A stretch of DNA of 15,333 nt, from the NCBI GenBank assembly GCA_018665005.1, contig JABJEE010000302.1, forward strand, positions 1 through 15,333, written 5' to 3'. Numbering within the stretch: position 1 is the first letter of the stretch; every line of letters starts with the position of its first letter. The notes under the pieces are model-generated. The model saw only the letters and a list, made by a program, of their open reading frames with translations. It made no database searches and was not told where the DNA came from. Shown piece after piece: positions 15,281 through 15,333 of the stretch. A program made the position numbers and the translations under genes. The stretch is from Flavobacteriales bacterium. Its GTDB lineage: Bacteria; Bacteroidota; Bacteroidia; Flavobacteriales_D; Crocinitomicaceae.

Positions 15281-15333
15281 GATTATCGAATTAATTGGAA
15301 ATAGGTATTTAAAGAATGGACTCTTTCTTATCA

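Larger units (their letters stand above)
15074..15333. other. Intergenic region upstream of the protease gene
   Basis: This 260-base AT-rich end of the window holds no open frame I can support. It contains the probable protease promoter (15120-15127) and a stem-loop (15251-15280). The run of nine A residues at 15178-15186 and the neighbouring AT-rich sequence show nothing else recognisable. Confidence 0.6.

Noticed and set aside
1..15333. CRISPR array, tRNA, rRNA or intact insertion sequence
   Set aside because: Reading both strands I saw no regularly spaced short repeats, cloverleaf-like sequence, rRNA signature or transposase; the only mobile-element trace is the recombinase remnant.

Overview
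The window looks like a chromosomal stretch of a Bacteroidota species, probably a marine-type Flavobacteriales. The grounds are low GC, three very large secreted proteins with C-terminal domains of the type IX secretion system (T9SS) kind, lipoproteins with Bacteroidota-style leaders, no strong Shine-Dalgarno sequences, and good matches to the Bacteroidota -7 promoter element TAnnTTTG. The genus cannot be told from this sequence alone.

Left end (1-854, minus strand): the start of a secreted protein runs off the window edge. Twelve bases upstream of it lies the C-terminal 67-codon remnant of a tyrosine recombinase (212-415), and directly upstream of that a small MORN-repeat (YwqK-like) gene (420-854). 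The recombinase tail keeps the last three active-site positions at XerD spacing but has no N-terminal part or catalytic core, so this is a scar of a mobile element or a rearrangement junction.

Middle (1029-4286): a two-module, cysteine-rich lipoprotein on the plus strand ends at a clear intrinsic terminator (2126-2155). A coiled-coil lipoprotein and a TspO/MBR-family membrane protein follow on the minus strand. A MarC-family membrane protein is transcribed divergently from tspO, with a Bacteroidota-type promoter and an inverted repeat in the shared intergenic space.

Right two thirds (4291-15073): this part is dominated by secreted giants on the minus strand. A 1288-residue protein with a complete vanadium-haloperoxidase/PAP2 active site, five tandem Ig-like modules and a T9SS sorting domain is translationally coupled (ATGA overlap) to an 802-residue protein with seven FG-GAP/VCBS repeats, an ASPIC/UnbV domain, gliding-adhesin-like modules and its own T9SS domain. 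The pair looks like one exported functional unit. A hypothetical plus-strand gene (10725-11267) diverges from this operon across a 16-bp perfect palindrome. It converges on a 1257-residue subtilisin-like T9SS protease (11300-15073) with accessory adhesion modules. The last 260 bases hold the probable protease promoter and an unexplained terminator-like hairpin on the plus strand.

No tRNA, rRNA, CRISPR array or intact insertion sequence was seen. No T9SS machinery gene is present, so the three substrates depend on a secretion system encoded elsewhere. The most interesting items are the haloperoxidase/FG-GAP operon and the recombinase remnant beside the MORN gene.
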